From the NCBI GenBank assembly GCA_028694105.1, contig JAQUUC010000023.1, positions 1-47,583 on the forward strand: a stretch of 47,583 nucleotides of DNA. The letters run 5' to 3'. Within the stretch, counting starts at the first letter, position 1. The number at the start of each line of letters is the position of its first letter. Shown here piece by piece: positions 9,289 through 18,747 of this stretch. The stretch comes from Hespellia sp. (GTDB lineage Bacteria > Bacillota > Clostridia > Lachnospirales > Lachnospiraceae). The notes under the pieces were generated by a model, which saw nothing but the letters and a program-made list of their open reading frames with translations, was not told where the DNA came from and ran no database searches. A program made the translations under genes and the position numbers.

Positions 9289-10358
9289 TATTTCGCTCCT
9301 CCCATCATCTCTGCAAATCTGTCAAACAAGTAACCTGAGTCCTGTGGTCCGGGGCAGGCTTCCGGATGAAACTGTACGGTAAAGATATTCTTACCGATAT
9401 ATCTCAATCCTTCATTCGTCCCATCATTTACATTCGTAAATGCCGGAACCGCAATATTCTCATCAATACTGTCTGTATCGACTACATAACCATGATTCTG
9501 TGAGGAAATATATACGCGGCCTGTGCTCAGATCCTTCACCGGATGATTGCCGCCCCTGTGTCCGTATTTTAATTTATGTGTCTGTGCTCCCGTTGCAAGT
9601 GCCATAAGCTGGTGTCCGAGACAGATTGCAAAGATCGGGATCTCTGATTCATACAGCTTCTTCACTTCCGCAATGATTTCTTTGCATTCAGCCGGATCTC
9701 CGGGGCCATTAGATAACATGATTCCATCCGGTTTATCCGCCATAATCTCATCAGCCGATGTATTCGCCGGATAAATCGTCACTTCCATTCCCAGCTCATT
9801 CAAAGACTTCGCAATATTTTTCTTCGCGCCGAGATCCAGAAGTGCTACCTTCTTACCGGTTCCCGGAAGAACCTCTTTCTCAGAGCAGGTTGCCTTGGAT
9901 ACGACATCCCCAACTGTATATGCTTTTAATTTTGGTAAAATTTCCTCCAGATTATAATTTTCATTGGTGGTGATCATTCCGTTCATGGTTCCTTTTTCAC
10001 GGAGGATCTTTGTCAATGCTCTTGTATCAATTCCTGCAATTCCGGGAATATCCTGTTCCTTTAAAAAATCCTGAATCGTCCCTTCGCAGCGAAAATTGCT
10101 TGGCATACGCGCCAGTTCCCTTACAATATATCCGTCCGGCCATGCTTTTTTTGATTCCATATCCGGTGTGATTCCATAATTGCCAATCAGGGGATATGTC
10201 ATCGTCACAGCCTGCCCCGCATAAGAAGGATCCGTCAGAACCTCTAAATATCCTGTCATGGATGTATTAAATACGATTTCGCTTATCATGTCTCTCGTAG
10301 AACCAACACTGGTTCCCGTAAAAATTGTGCCATCTTCTAATATAAGAAACGCTTTCAT
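9288..10358 (-). CDS. carA: Carbamoyl-phosphate synthase small (glutaminase) subunit
   Basis: 356 residues, full length. It hydrolyses glutamine and channels ammonia to CarB. The N-terminal CPSase small domain begins KAFLILEDGTIFTGTSVGS; the class I glutamine amidotransferase domain carries the nucleophile Cys in FAICLGHQLMA and the His/Glu pair in FTVQFHPEACPGP. The ATG at 10356-10358 follows AAGGGG. It is the first gene of a long unit and has a strong promoter at 10452-10480 and a leader with a stable hairpin (10397-10429). Confidence 0.98.
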   Translation of the reverse strand: MKAFLILEDGTIFTGTSVGSTRDMISEIVFNTSMTGYLEVLTDPSYAGQAVTMTYPLIGNYGITPDMESKKAWPDGYIVRELARMPSNFRCEGTIQDFLKEQDIPGIAGIDTRALTKILREKGTMNGMITTNENYNLEEILPKLKAYTVGDVVSKATCSEKEVLPGTGKKVALLDLGAKKNIAKSLNELGMEVTIYPANTSADEIMADKPDGIMLSNGPGDPAECKEIIAEVKKLYESEIPIFAICLGHQLMALATGAQTHKLKYGHRGGNHPVKDLSTGRVYISSQNHGYVVDTDSIDENIAVPAFTNVNDGTNEGLRYIGKNIFTVQFHPEACPGPQDSGYLFDRFAEMMGGAK

Positions 10359-10396
10359 TGTTCTGCCCCTTCTTTCCTGGTTTTGACCATAGTAAA

Positions 10397-10429
10397 GGCA
10401 CTCTTGGAGTCTTTCCCTTCCAGAGCGCC
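10397..10429 (-). promoter_or_regulatory. Hairpin in the carA leader RNA
   Basis: In the transcript upstream of carA, arm GGCGCTCTGGA pairs with TCCAAGAGTGCC around a ten-base loop AGGGAAAGAC, with one bulged A and one G-U pair. No T run follows, so it is not a terminator by itself. Its position between promoter and start, and the metabolic role of carAB, make a pyrimidine-, arginine- or purine-responsive element possible. The loop does not match the PyrR consensus I know, so the ligand is open. Confidence 0.5.
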
Positions 10430-10451
10430 CTCTTTCTCAAACTTTCATATG

Positions 10452-10480
10452 ATTATACAACATATAGTTTTATTTTTCAA
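10452..10480 (-). promoter_or_regulatory. Sigma-A promoter of carA and the downstream unit
   Basis: On the minus strand, -35 TTGAAA (10475-10480), a 17-base spacer and a perfect -10 TATAAT (10452-10457). It leaves a leader of about 85-90 bases before the carA ATG. Confidence 0.8.
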
Positions 10481-10521
10481 CAAAATTTGCGGATACTTGT
10501 GATTATTTTTGAGGCTTATTC

Positions 10522-11724
10522 TCATGGGCCATAATTCCAATAGATTACAATTTTATCTGCAGCATCATCTACCATCTGGCCGCAGCTCACGCTGCTGAGC
10601 CCATATGCAGCCATTAGATTCTGCATTGCGCGTGATGCCAGATCCGACAAAACAGCGTCTTTTGCCTGATTGTACACCTCATCATTTGCAAATTTAAAGA
10701 TGGTCTGTTCCCCGCCCGCATAGATGGTTTCATTCATTGCCTTTAAGAGTATCTCCGGATCATAGCTTTCATAATAGCACTGATTCCGCACATAATAATT
10801 GTACTCCTTCGAGCTGCAGAGAGGAAGACCGATGCCGGTGTCCCAGATATGTGTCCTTGACGCTTCCTCATCACTACAGCACAGATAATCGTAGCTGATA
10901 TTCGATACATTCTGCACCTGATCTTCCTGCATGACAAAGACGGGATCGCCCCAAGTCGTATCTACATGATAATATTCCTCATCTATTTTCACCATATTCC
11001 AAGTATGTGATTCCTGCGTATCCGTTGTACCCACCACATAAATACATTCAATCCCCTGCTTTTGCAAAAGCAGCTGGGTAGCCTTGGCATATCCGGCACA
11101 TACAGATTCCTTATTCACAAACACGCTGTAAATGTTCTGACTGTCAGAAGCCTCCAGCCGGTACTCCGTCTGATTGACCAGATATTCATAGACATATTTG
11201 ATTTTATCATACACGGTTCCTTCTGTCGGCGAACCCTGCAGACACTCCTGAACCGCCGCGTCAATCTCCTGCCTGCGAGTTTCTATTTCTTCCGGGGTGC
11301 AGGTATAATTCGGCGTGATTACCGCGTAGTCTGAAAAACCCGTCGTAGTCGCACTCCCGTCACACCAGAAAAGATTCGGATTGTCATACAGAACCTTCCG
11401 GTATATCTCGCCGATGGCCTCTAAATCTGTACTGTGCAGCTGTATCTCTGCCTGACTGCTCTGTATTCCCTGCAGAAGCTCCTGATATACCAGCTGACTC
11501 TCCTCTGACAGCTGGTGAAAATAGAACTTTCCCTCCAGTTCCTCCGGTGCAATGGTAATCTCCTCAAAGCCGACTTTCGTTCCACTCATTTCCTGACAGC
11601 GTGAAACCAATGCAGCCAGCCCGTTCGGATTCACATAGTAAAATATTCCCATTGCCAGTACAGCCAGTATGAAAATGACAAATATAAATTTTCCAAAACA
11701 GCCCCTTCTTTTTCGTCTTTGCAT
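10522..11724 (-). CDS. Membrane-anchored transglutaminase-like cysteine protein
   Basis: 400 residues. The basic N-terminus QRRKRRGCFGK precedes one hydrophobic segment (~12-30), which would anchor the protein with its bulk outside the cell. Residues ~190-260 form a transglutaminase-like core: Cys209 in ESVCAGYAKA, His240 in ESHTWNMV and Asp255 in YHVDTTWGDP, a complete catalytic triad. Bacterial members act as peptidases or cross-linkers in the envelope; the substrate is not predictable. It lies 45 bases downstream of the SpoIID-like gene and is probably cotranscribed, suggesting a cell-wall role for both. No convincing terminator follows before the carA promoter. Confidence 0.85.
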   Translation of the reverse strand: MQRRKRRGCFGKFIFVIFILAVLAMGIFYYVNPNGLAALVSRCQEMSGTKVGFEEITIAPEELEGKFYFHQLSEESQLVYQELLQGIQSSQAEIQLHSTDLEAIGEIYRKVLYDNPNLFWCDGSATTTGFSDYAVITPNYTCTPEEIETRRQEIDAAVQECLQGSPTEGTVYDKIKYVYEYLVNQTEYRLEASDSQNIYSVFVNKESVCAGYAKATQLLLQKQGIECIYVVGTTDTQESHTWNMVKIDEEYYHVDTTWGDPVFVMQEDQVQNVSNISYDYLCCSDEEASRTHIWDTGIGLPLCSSKEYNYYVRNQCYYESYDPEILLKAMNETIYAGGEQTIFKFANDEVYNQAKDAVLSDLASRAMQNLMAAYGLSSVSCGQMVDDAADKIVIYWNYGP

Positions 11725-11769
11725 GTATTCTTCTACTCCATCTCTTCATTTTCGCAGCATTGATCGTTT

Positions 11770-13023
11770 TCAACTCAACTCTGCAATCCGTGATACACCG
11801 ACATATATCTCTGAAATCTTATACCAGGTTTTATAATCCACAACACCGGTCTGCGGCAGACCGAATACCGACTGAAATACTCTGACACTCTCCGCGGTTG
11901 CCGGTCCATACACTCCATCTGCCTCCACGGTCGGAATCAGTGGGTATGCACCTGCAATTACATTTAACTGCTGCTGCAGCTGCCGGACCTTATCACCGCT
12001 GCTTCCGGTGGTCAGGTCATAACCGGGCCATGAGGACGGAACCCCTGATATCTCTTCCGCCGAATTGATATACATGTCATCCCCATAATAATAACGCAAT
12101 ATCTCGATTGGAGCAAATCCCTGATCTCCCAGTGATTTGCTCCCCCACTGTGTCATCCAGTTCGGACAGCTCACCTTCCGGCCGTCACAGTACTGGGTCA
12201 GTATCGGCTGTCTTACATTTGGTCTGGAAAGATACGCAGCAAACAGTTCATCCGTAATCGCAGAAATCGTATCAAATACATTTCTTTCCGCAATCCATTT
12301 GTGATCAAATGCGGTCGATGACGTGATCGTGAAATCATATCCCATATTGCGGTACCACTCCGTATATACACGGTTTAACGTAAATGACATAATCGCAAGT
12401 ATATTGGCGCGAATGGTATCCTCCGGCCATGTCGCATAGATTTCACTGGAGGCAACATTTTTGATATAATCCTTATATTTCACATAATAATTCGTTGCCG
12501 TGCTGTCCCGCGGCGAGCCGTCATGCACGACAATGAATTCCGGGACCACCACCCGGCTAAGTACGATTTCTCCCGTTTCACTGGTCGGTTTGATCTCAGC
12601 TTCCGCGATCTTCGGCGGATAATTTCCAAATAAAGTATGAGCAGGAATTACGTAGATATCCTCTCGCTCTCCCTGCTCATCATTTGGTCTTAATCTGATA
12701 TTCTGTATTGCTTTCACATCTGCAAGGATCTCTGCACCTGCAATCGTAATCGGTTCATATCCTTCTGCGTTCACCTGCATCGTATATTCCGAATACGGCT
12801 GTTCGTCCGAGGTCTCATCCAGACTGTATTCCACCGGCGGTGCGTCCAGCTCGATCTCCTCCGTCTGACCGGAAGCATCGGTCTGCACCTGCTCAATGAC
12901 ATTCTGTGGAATTCCTGTATAGGAAATAGCAATACTTGCATTCTGAATCGGAAAATTATTAATCTCTGATGTGATATTAATCTGTAATCTTCCCTTATCA
13001 ATCTGATTACTTTTTACCTGCAT
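11770..13023 (-). CDS. SpoIID-like protein with C-terminal peptidoglycan-binding domain
   Basis: 417 residues. The N-terminal ~115 residues contain a beta-rich carboxypeptidase-regulatory-like segment (GRLQINITSEINNFPIQNAS). Residues ~165-325 resemble the SpoIID/LytB fold (NYYVKYKDYIKNVASSEIYA; TIRANILAIMSFTLNRVY; NWMTQWGSKSLGDQG; EILRYYYGDDMY). The C-terminal ~75 residues are a PG_binding_1 domain (GSSGDKVRQLQQQLNVI; EADGVYGPATAESVRVFQ). No signal peptide is visible, so export or spore localisation is uncertain. It probably acts on or binds peptidoglycan, perhaps in sporulation. The start codon lies inside a 10-base inverted repeat (13022-13060). Databases may simply call it peptidoglycan-binding protein. 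Confidence 0.75.
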   Translation of the reverse strand: MQVKSNQIDKGRLQINITSEINNFPIQNASIAISYTGIPQNVIEQVQTDASGQTEEIELDAPPVEYSLDETSDEQPYSEYTMQVNAEGYEPITIAGAEILADVKAIQNIRLRPNDEQGEREDIYVIPAHTLFGNYPPKIAEAEIKPTSETGEIVLSRVVVPEFIVVHDGSPRDSTATNYYVKYKDYIKNVASSEIYATWPEDTIRANILAIMSFTLNRVYTEWYRNMGYDFTITSSTAFDHKWIAERNVFDTISAITDELFAAYLSRPNVRQPILTQYCDGRKVSCPNWMTQWGSKSLGDQGFAPIEILRYYYGDDMYINSAEEISGVPSSWPGYDLTTGSSGDKVRQLQQQLNVIAGAYPLIPTVEADGVYGPATAESVRVFQSVFGLPQTGVVDYKTWYKISEIYVGVSRIAELS

Positions 13024-13060
13024 ATCTAAATCTCCAAATAAACTTCATTAATTTAGATAT
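13022..13060 (-). repeat. Inverted repeat enclosing the ribosome binding site of the SpoIID-like gene
   Basis: Perfect 10-base arms ATATCTAAAT and ATTTAGATAT are separated by 19 bases. In the mRNA the GGAG ribosome binding site lies at the end of the loop and the AUG falls at the base of the 3' arm. The stem is AT-rich with no T run, so it is not a convincing terminator of serA. Confidence 0.5.
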
Positions 13061-13070
13061 ATGTAACGGG

Positions 13071-14234
13071 TCAGGCAATGATGCGTACTTTGAGTACTCC
13101 TTCGATTGCTTTGAACTTTTCACATACGGCATCTGATACTTCCGTCTCAACATCAATCATGGTGTATGCAAATTCTTTTCTGCTCTTGTTTGACATCAGT
13201 GCGATATTCATGTTCTCGTCCGCAAGAAGTCTTGTGAACTGGCCAAGCATATTCGGAATATTGCGGTGAAGAATTGTGATTCGGATACAGCCGTCACGTG
13301 AACCCATGTCACAGTTTGGATAATTCACAGAATTGTTGATATTACCATTCTCCATAAAATCCATCACTTCATCTACAGCCATCTTTGCACAGTTATCTTC
13401 CGATTCTTCTGTCGAAGCACCGAGATGCGGAATTACAATCGCATGCTTCACACCTGTAATCTCAGGAACCGGGAAGTCTGTTACATAGCGTTTTACTGCC
13501 CCTGACACAAGCGCATCTACCATGTCCTCAGTGTTGACAAGTACATCCCGTGCAAAGTTCAGTACAACAACATCCTTTTTCATCAGGCTGATTGCATCCT
13601 TATCGATCATTCCTTTGGTATTATCATTCGCCGGAACATGGATTGTGAGAAAATCACATTCCTTGTAAAGCTCATCCACGGTTTTTGCGTGGTGGATATT
13701 TCTGGACAGCTTCCATGCTGTATCAACAGATACAAATGGATCATAACCGTATACATCCATTCCTAAATGAAGTGCTGTATTGGCAACGCGGACACCGATT
13801 GCTCCAAGTCCGATTACTCCAAGCTTTTTCCCTTCGAGTTCTGTTCCTGCAAACGCTTTTTTCTTCTTCTCCGTTACCTTTGCGATATCACCATCCTCTT
13901 CATTTTCCTGAACCCAGTTGATTCCTTCAATGATATCTCTGGAAGCAAGAAGCATACCTGCAACCACTAATTCCTTCACACCGTTTGCATTTGCTCCCGG
14001 TGTGTTAAATACAACGATTCCTTTTTCGGAACATTTCTCCAGTGGAATATTATTAACGCCTGCACCTGCTCTTGCGATTGTGCTTAAGTTCTCACTGAAT
14101 TCCATCTCATGCATGGAAGCACTTCTTACCAGAATGGCATCTGCCTCTTCTACATTCTCTGTTGCGGCATAATCCTCAGTGAATTTACCAAGACCAATAC
14201 CTGCGATTGGATTTAAACAATTATATTTAAACAT
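13071..14234 (-). CDS. serA: D-3-phosphoglycerate dehydrogenase
   Basis: 387 residues from ATG 14232-14234 behind GAGGAGA; an upstream in-frame TTG would overlap serC and has no ribosome binding site. It oxidises 3-phosphoglycerate to 3-phosphohydroxypyruvate, the first step of serine synthesis. The NAD-binding signature is KLGVIGLGAIGVRVAN near residue 145. Catalytic Arg lies in NFARDVLVN and the His in IPHLGASTEESEDN. The last ~75 residues are an ACT domain (CIRITILHRNIPNMLGQF), usually the site of serine feedback. It starts one base after the serC stop, so the two are coupled. It is the short clostridial form without the extra ASB domain. Confidence 0.95.
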   Translation of the reverse strand: MFKYNCLNPIAGIGLGKFTEDYAATENVEEADAILVRSASMHEMEFSENLSTIARAGAGVNNIPLEKCSEKGIVVFNTPGANANGVKELVVAGMLLASRDIIEGINWVQENEEDGDIAKVTEKKKKAFAGTELEGKKLGVIGLGAIGVRVANTALHLGMDVYGYDPFVSVDTAWKLSRNIHHAKTVDELYKECDFLTIHVPANDNTKGMIDKDAISLMKKDVVVLNFARDVLVNTEDMVDALVSGAVKRYVTDFPVPEITGVKHAIVIPHLGASTEESEDNCAKMAVDEVMDFMENGNINNSVNYPNCDMGSRDGCIRITILHRNIPNMLGQFTRLLADENMNIALMSNKSRKEFAYTMIDVETEVSDAVCEKFKAIEGVLKVRIIA

Positions 14235-14235
14235 T

Positions 14236-15318
14236 TTATAAATTCTCCTCTTCAAATTTCTTCATAAATTCTACCAGTGCTTTCACGCCTTCGGTTGGCA
14301 TTGCATTATAAATGCTGGCACGCATACCGCCAACAGTACGGTGACCCTTTAAGTTCTCAAATCCTGCTGCTTTTGCTTCTGCAACAAATTTTGCATCCAG
14401 CTCTTTATCCCCTGTCACAAACGGTACATTCATCAGTGAACGGTCTTTTGCAACCACGGTTCCTTTGAACAAACTGCTCTGATCCAAGTAATCATATAAG
14501 ATCTTTGCTTTCGCTTCATTGATTTCTTTCATCTTCTCAAGTCCGCCAAGGTTCTTCAGCCATTTGAAGACTTTTCCGCAGATATAGATGCCATATGCCG
14601 GTGGTGTATTGTATAAGGATTTTGCATCTGCATGTGTCTTATAAGTCAACATGGTCGGTGTTCCCGGAAGTACATCCTCTGTGATTAAATCTTCTCTGAT
14701 AATTACGATGACCATACCTGCAGGTCCGATATTTTTCTGAACTCCGCCGTATACAATACCATACTTTGTAACATCAATCGGCTCTGATAAGAAGCATGAC
14801 GATACATCTGCAACCAGTGTCTTTCCTTTTGTATTTGGAAGCTCTTTGTATTTTGTTCCGTAAATGGTATTATTTTCACAGATGTAAACATAATCTGCAT
14901 CCTCGGAAATCGGAAGATCGGAGCAGTCCGGAATATAAGAGAATGTCCTATCTTCGGAAGAAGCGATCTTGTTGACTTTTCCGTATTTAGCTGCCTCCTG
15001 ATATGCTTTCTTTGCCCATTGACCTGTCACAATATAGTCTGCAACCTTATTCTTCATCAGATTCATTGGAATCATGGCGAACTGCTGTGAAGCTCCACCC
15101 TGTAAGAATAACACCTTATAATTGTCGGGAATATTCATCAGTTCTCTGAGATCTGCCTCTGCTGTCTCAATAATCTCTTCGAACGCTTTCGAGCGATGAC
15201 TCATTTCCATTACCGACATTCCTGTTCCATTGTAATCTAACATCTCATCCGCTGCCGACTTAAGGACCTCCTCCGGTAATACTGCTGGTCCTGCTGAAAA
15301 ATTGTACACTCTACTCAT
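14236..15318 (-). CDS. serC: Phosphoserine aminotransferase
   Basis: 360 residues, standard length. The PLP enzyme converts 3-phosphohydroxypyruvate and glutamate to phosphoserine and 2-oxoglutarate. Diagnostic sequences are VYNFSAGPAVLPEEVL at the N-terminus, FLQGGASQQFAMIPMN, and the Schiff-base lysine in YGGVQKNIGPAGM. The end reads FMKKFEEENL. It lies between ilvB (21-base gap) and serA (1-base gap). I see no phosphoserine phosphatase gene in the window. Confidence 0.97.
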   Translation of the reverse strand: MSRVYNFSAGPAVLPEEVLKSAADEMLDYNGTGMSVMEMSHRSKAFEEIIETAEADLRELMNIPDNYKVLFLQGGASQQFAMIPMNLMKNKVADYIVTGQWAKKAYQEAAKYGKVNKIASSEDRTFSYIPDCSDLPISEDADYVYICENNTIYGTKYKELPNTKGKTLVADVSSCFLSEPIDVTKYGIVYGGVQKNIGPAGMVIVIIREDLITEDVLPGTPTMLTYKTHADAKSLYNTPPAYGIYICGKVFKWLKNLGGLEKMKEINEAKAKILYDYLDQSSLFKGTVVAKDRSLMNVPFVTGDKELDAKFVAEAKAAGFENLKGHRTVGGMRASIYNAMPTEGVKALVEFMKKFEEENL

Positions 15319-15339
15319 CTTAAAATTCCTCCATTTTCT

Positions 15340-17019
15340 CTACTTTTCTGTAATATCTTTTTCGTCAAATGCATCACTGATCGGTGCGCCCGGTGCTACC
15401 ATCGGCCATACTTTCTCATCACTGTCGATCTGACAATCTATAACAACCGGTCTCCCGAGTGTTAACGCTTCTTTGAAACAATTCGTAAATTCTTCCGGTG
15501 TTGTGGCACGAAGTCCGACCGCACCCATTGATTCCGCGAACTTCACGAAATCAACCGCATCATTTAATACAGTTGCAGAATAACGCTTCTCATAAAATAA
15601 TGTCTGCCACTGTCTGACCATTCCGAGCACATGGTTGTTGACAACCACCTGAATCACCGGAATATTGTGACGAACTGCTGTTGCAATCTCATTCATATTC
15701 ATACGAAAACATCCGTCTCCGGCAATATTGACCACCGTTTTATCCGGACATCCGCATTTTGCGCCAAGCGATGCTCCAAGCCCATATCCCATCGTACCAA
15801 GTCCGCCCGATGTGAGGAAGGTTCTTGGTTTCGTATATTTGTAGAACTGTGCAGCCCACATCTGATGCTGTCCGACTTCTGTGGAAATGATTGCCTCACC
15901 GTCTGTCTGTCTGTAGATTTCTTCCACGATAAACGGACCTGACAGCACTTCTTTGTGATAAGACAGCGGATATTTTTCTTTATATGCCTCAATCTTGGCA
16001 ATCCATTCTTTGTGTTCCTGCTGCGAAAGCTTTTCATTCACCTTCTGCAGCACTTCTTTTACATTGCCTGTAACGCCTGCTGCGATCACAATATTCTTGT
16101 TCATCTCAGCCGGATCGACATCAAACTGCAAAATCTTCGCGTGACTTGCAAACTTCTTTGCATTCCCGGTGACACGGTCACTAAAACGCGCACCGATTAC
16201 AATCAGAAGATCACATTCGCTTACTCCGAAATTTGATGTCTTCGTCCCATGCATACCCAGCATTCCAGTATACAATGAATCCGTTCCCGGAAATGCACCT
16301 TTTCCCATCAGGGAATCTGCGACCGGAGCATTTACCTTCTTGGCAAAGGCTCTGACCTCTTCACTTGCTTCTGCAAGAATTGCGCCACCACCGACAAAGA
16401 TATACGGCTTCTTCGATTTTTCAATCATCGAGATAGCGTGTTCGATTTCTTTTTCAGAAACAGTGCCTGCGTACACTGGATTCTGGTTGATGACTTCTTT
16501 TATGTATTCCGTCTTTGCCGCTGTGATATCTTTCGGTATATCAACCAAGACAGGTCCCGGTCTTCCGTTTCTTGCAATCGAAAATGCTTTTCGAATGGTT
16601 GCCGCCAGATCCTTGATATCTTTCACAATGAAATTATGCTTTGTAATCGGCATCGTCACACCCGTGATGTCTACCTCCTGAAAGCTGTCTTTTCCGAGAA
16701 GCGGCAATGTCACGTTGCAGGTGATTGCTACCATCGGAATGGAGTCCATATATGCGGTTGCGATTCCGGTTACAAGATTCGTTGCTCCCGGTCCGCTTGT
16801 TGCAAGACACACACCCACTTTTCCGGTTGCTCTCGCATAACCGTCCGCTGCATGTGCAGCCCCCTGCTCATGTGAGGTCAGGATGTGTGTGATTTCTTCT
16901 TTATGCTTATATAATGCGTCATAAACGTTTAATATCGAACCTCCCGGGTATCCGAAAACCATATCAACACCCTGTTCTTTTAAACATTCTACAACGATTT
17001 CTGATCCGTTTATCTGCAT
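15340..17019 (-). CDS. ilvB: Acetolactate synthase, large catalytic subunit
   Basis: 559 residues from ATG 17017-17019, about 6 bases after GGGGGA; a TTG two codons earlier is too close to that site. It is a TPP-dependent enzyme that condenses pyruvate to acetolactate (or with 2-ketobutyrate) for Val, Leu and Ile. It carries the catalytic Glu in TSHEQGAAHAADGYARA, a central TPP/FAD-like domain, and the TPP motif GDGCFRMNMNEIATA ending VVNNH. No regulatory small subunit (ilvN/ilvH) is adjacent, so either it lies elsewhere or this enzyme lacks valine feedback. The gap to ilvD upstream is 15 bases. Confidence 0.95.
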   Translation of the reverse strand: MQINGSEIVVECLKEQGVDMVFGYPGGSILNVYDALYKHKEEITHILTSHEQGAAHAADGYARATGKVGVCLATSGPGATNLVTGIATAYMDSIPMVAITCNVTLPLLGKDSFQEVDITGVTMPITKHNFIVKDIKDLAATIRKAFSIARNGRPGPVLVDIPKDITAAKTEYIKEVINQNPVYAGTVSEKEIEHAISMIEKSKKPYIFVGGGAILAEASEEVRAFAKKVNAPVADSLMGKGAFPGTDSLYTGMLGMHGTKTSNFGVSECDLLIVIGARFSDRVTGNAKKFASHAKILQFDVDPAEMNKNIVIAAGVTGNVKEVLQKVNEKLSQQEHKEWIAKIEAYKEKYPLSYHKEVLSGPFIVEEIYRQTDGEAIISTEVGQHQMWAAQFYKYTKPRTFLTSGGLGTMGYGLGASLGAKCGCPDKTVVNIAGDGCFRMNMNEIATAVRHNIPVIQVVVNNHVLGMVRQWQTLFYEKRYSATVLNDAVDFVKFAESMGAVGLRATTPEEFTNCFKEALTLGRPVVIDCQIDSDEKVWPMVAPGAPISDAFDEKDITEK

Positions 17020-17034
17020 GTTCAATCCCCCAAA

Positions 17035-18705
17035 TTAGTTCTTTGGCACTTCTAATACAGCACCTCTGTTACCTGATGTTACCATGGCTGCGTATCTGGA
17101 CAGATACCCGGTTGTCACCTTCGGCTCTCTCGGCTGCCATTTTGCTTTTCTTGCTGCCAGCTCTTCCTCCGATACGTCCAGCTGCATTGACAGCTCCGGT
17201 ATATTGATTTTGATGATATCGCCCTCTTCCACAAGTGCAATCGGTCCGCCCACTGCCGCTTCCGGCGAAACGTGTCCGATGGAAGCTCCTCTGGAAGCAC
17301 CTGAAAAACGTCCGTCTGTAATGAGTGCAACGCTGGAACCAAGTCCCATACCTGCAATTGCAGAGGTTGGATTGAGCATCTCTCTCATACCCGGTCCGCC
17401 CTTTGGTCCTTCATAACGGATGACCACCACGTCTCCGGCAACGATCTTACCACCTTTGATTGCTTCAATCGCATCCTCTTCACAGTCGAAGACTCTTGCA
17501 GGGCCTTCATGCACCAGCATCTCCGGAACAACTGCCGAACGTTTTACCACGCTGCCGTCCGGTGCGATATTACCTTTCAGAACGGCGATACCGCCTGTTT
17601 CACTATATGGCCGTTCGATTGGTCTGATGACCTCAGGATTCTGATTGATGCATCCTTCAATATTCTCTCCAACGGTTTTTCCGGTTACTGTCATACAGTC
17701 TGTATGCAATAATCCTTTTTTGTTCAACTCATTCATGACCGCATATACGCCGCCCGCTTCATTTAAATCTTCCATATAAGTCGGACCTGCCGGTGCCAGA
17801 TGACACAGGTTCGGTGTCTTTGCACTGATTCCGTTCGCGAAATCAATCTCAAAATCCATACCGATCTCATGTGCGATTGCCGGAAGGTGAAGCATACTGT
17901 TCGTCGAACATCCAAGTGCCATATCAACCGTCAGCGCATTCAAAATCGCATCCTCGGTAATGATATCTCTCGGTCTGATGTTCTTCTCATACATCTCCAT
18001 AACTTTCATACCTGCATGTTTCGCAAGCTTGATTCTCTCAGAATATACGGCTGGAATTGTGCCATTTCCCTGAAGTCCCATACCGAGTGCCTCCGTCAAA
18101 CAGTTCATGCTGTTGGCGGTGTACATTCCGGAGCAGGATCCACAGGTAGGACATACCTTATTCTCAAATTCACATACATCTTCTTCTGTCATCGTGCCTG
18201 CCGCATAAGAGCCGACTGCTTCAAACATGCTGGATAAACTTCTCTTCTGTCCCTTTACGTGACCTGCAAGCATCGGTCCTCCGCTCACAAATACCGTCGG
18301 TACATTCACACGCGCCGCAGCCATAAGCAGTCCCGGTACATTCTTGTCGCAGTTTGGAATCATGACAAGTGCGTCAAACTGATGAGCCATTGCAAGTGCT
18401 TCTGTCGAATCCGCAATCAGATCTCGCGTTACAAGTGAATATTTCATGCCGACATGTCCCATTGCAATTCCGTCACATACAGCAATTGCAGGAACCATAA
18501 TCGGAGTTCCACCTGCCATTGCGACGCCCATTTTAACCGCTTCCGTAATCTTATCCAGATTCATGTGGCCCGGTACAATTTCATTATAGGAGCTGACTAC
18601 ACCGACGAGCGGTCTCTCCAGCTCTTCTTTCGTATATCCCAATGCATTAAATAACGATCTGTGAGGTGCCTGCTGCATCCCTTTTGTTACCTGATCACTT
18701 CTCAT
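17035..18705 (-). CDS. ilvD: Dihydroxy-acid dehydratase
   Basis: 556 residues from ATG 18703-18705 (AGAGG at 9 bases); a TTG three codons upstream abuts the ribosome binding site and is less likely. The Fe-S enzyme dehydrates 2,3-dihydroxy acids to 2-keto acids in Val/Ile/Leu synthesis. Cluster cysteines are visible in [13 protein letters not shown] and [17 protein letters not shown]. The C-terminal half carries [17 protein letters not shown] and [20 protein letters not shown]. It lies between leuB (42-base gap) and ilvB in the same unit. Confidence 0.97.
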   Translation of the reverse strand: MRSDQVTKGMQQAPHRSLFNALGYTKEELERPLVGVVSSYNEIVPGHMNLDKITEAVKMGVAMAGGTPIMVPAIAVCDGIAMGHVGMKYSLVTRDLIADSTEALAMAHQFDALVMIPNCDKNVPGLLMAAARVNVPTVFVSGGPMLAGHVKGQKRSLSSMFEAVGSYAAGTMTEEDVCEFENKVCPTCGSCSGMYTANSMNCLTEALGMGLQGNGTIPAVYSERIKLAKHAGMKVMEMYEKNIRPRDIITEDAILNALTVDMALGCSTNSMLHLPAIAHEIGMDFEIDFANGISAKTPNLCHLAPAGPTYMEDLNEAGGVYAVMNELNKKGLLHTDCMTVTGKTVGENIEGCINQNPEVIRPIERPYSETGGIAVLKGNIAPDGSVVKRSAVVPEMLVHEGPARVFDCEEDAIEAIKGGKIVAGDVVVIRYEGPKGGPGMREMLNPTSAIAGMGLGSSVALITDGRFSGASRGASIGHVSPEAAVGGPIALVEEGDIIKINIPELSMQLDVSEEELAARKAKWQPREPKVTTGYLSRYAAMVTSGNRGAVLEVPKN

Positions 18706-18747
18706 GATTATCAACCTCTCTTTTCTTTCCTATATAATCTGCCTTGT

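Noticed and set aside
10397-10429. PyrR-binding anti-antiterminator before carA
   Set aside because: The loop lacks the conserved PyrR-recognition bases I know and there is no attenuator-terminator pair after it; kept only as an unassigned leader hairpin.
13071-14255. Longer serA starting at 14255 inside serC
   Set aside because: The upstream start would be TTG without a ribosome binding site and would overlap serC; ATG at 14234 has GAGGAGA.
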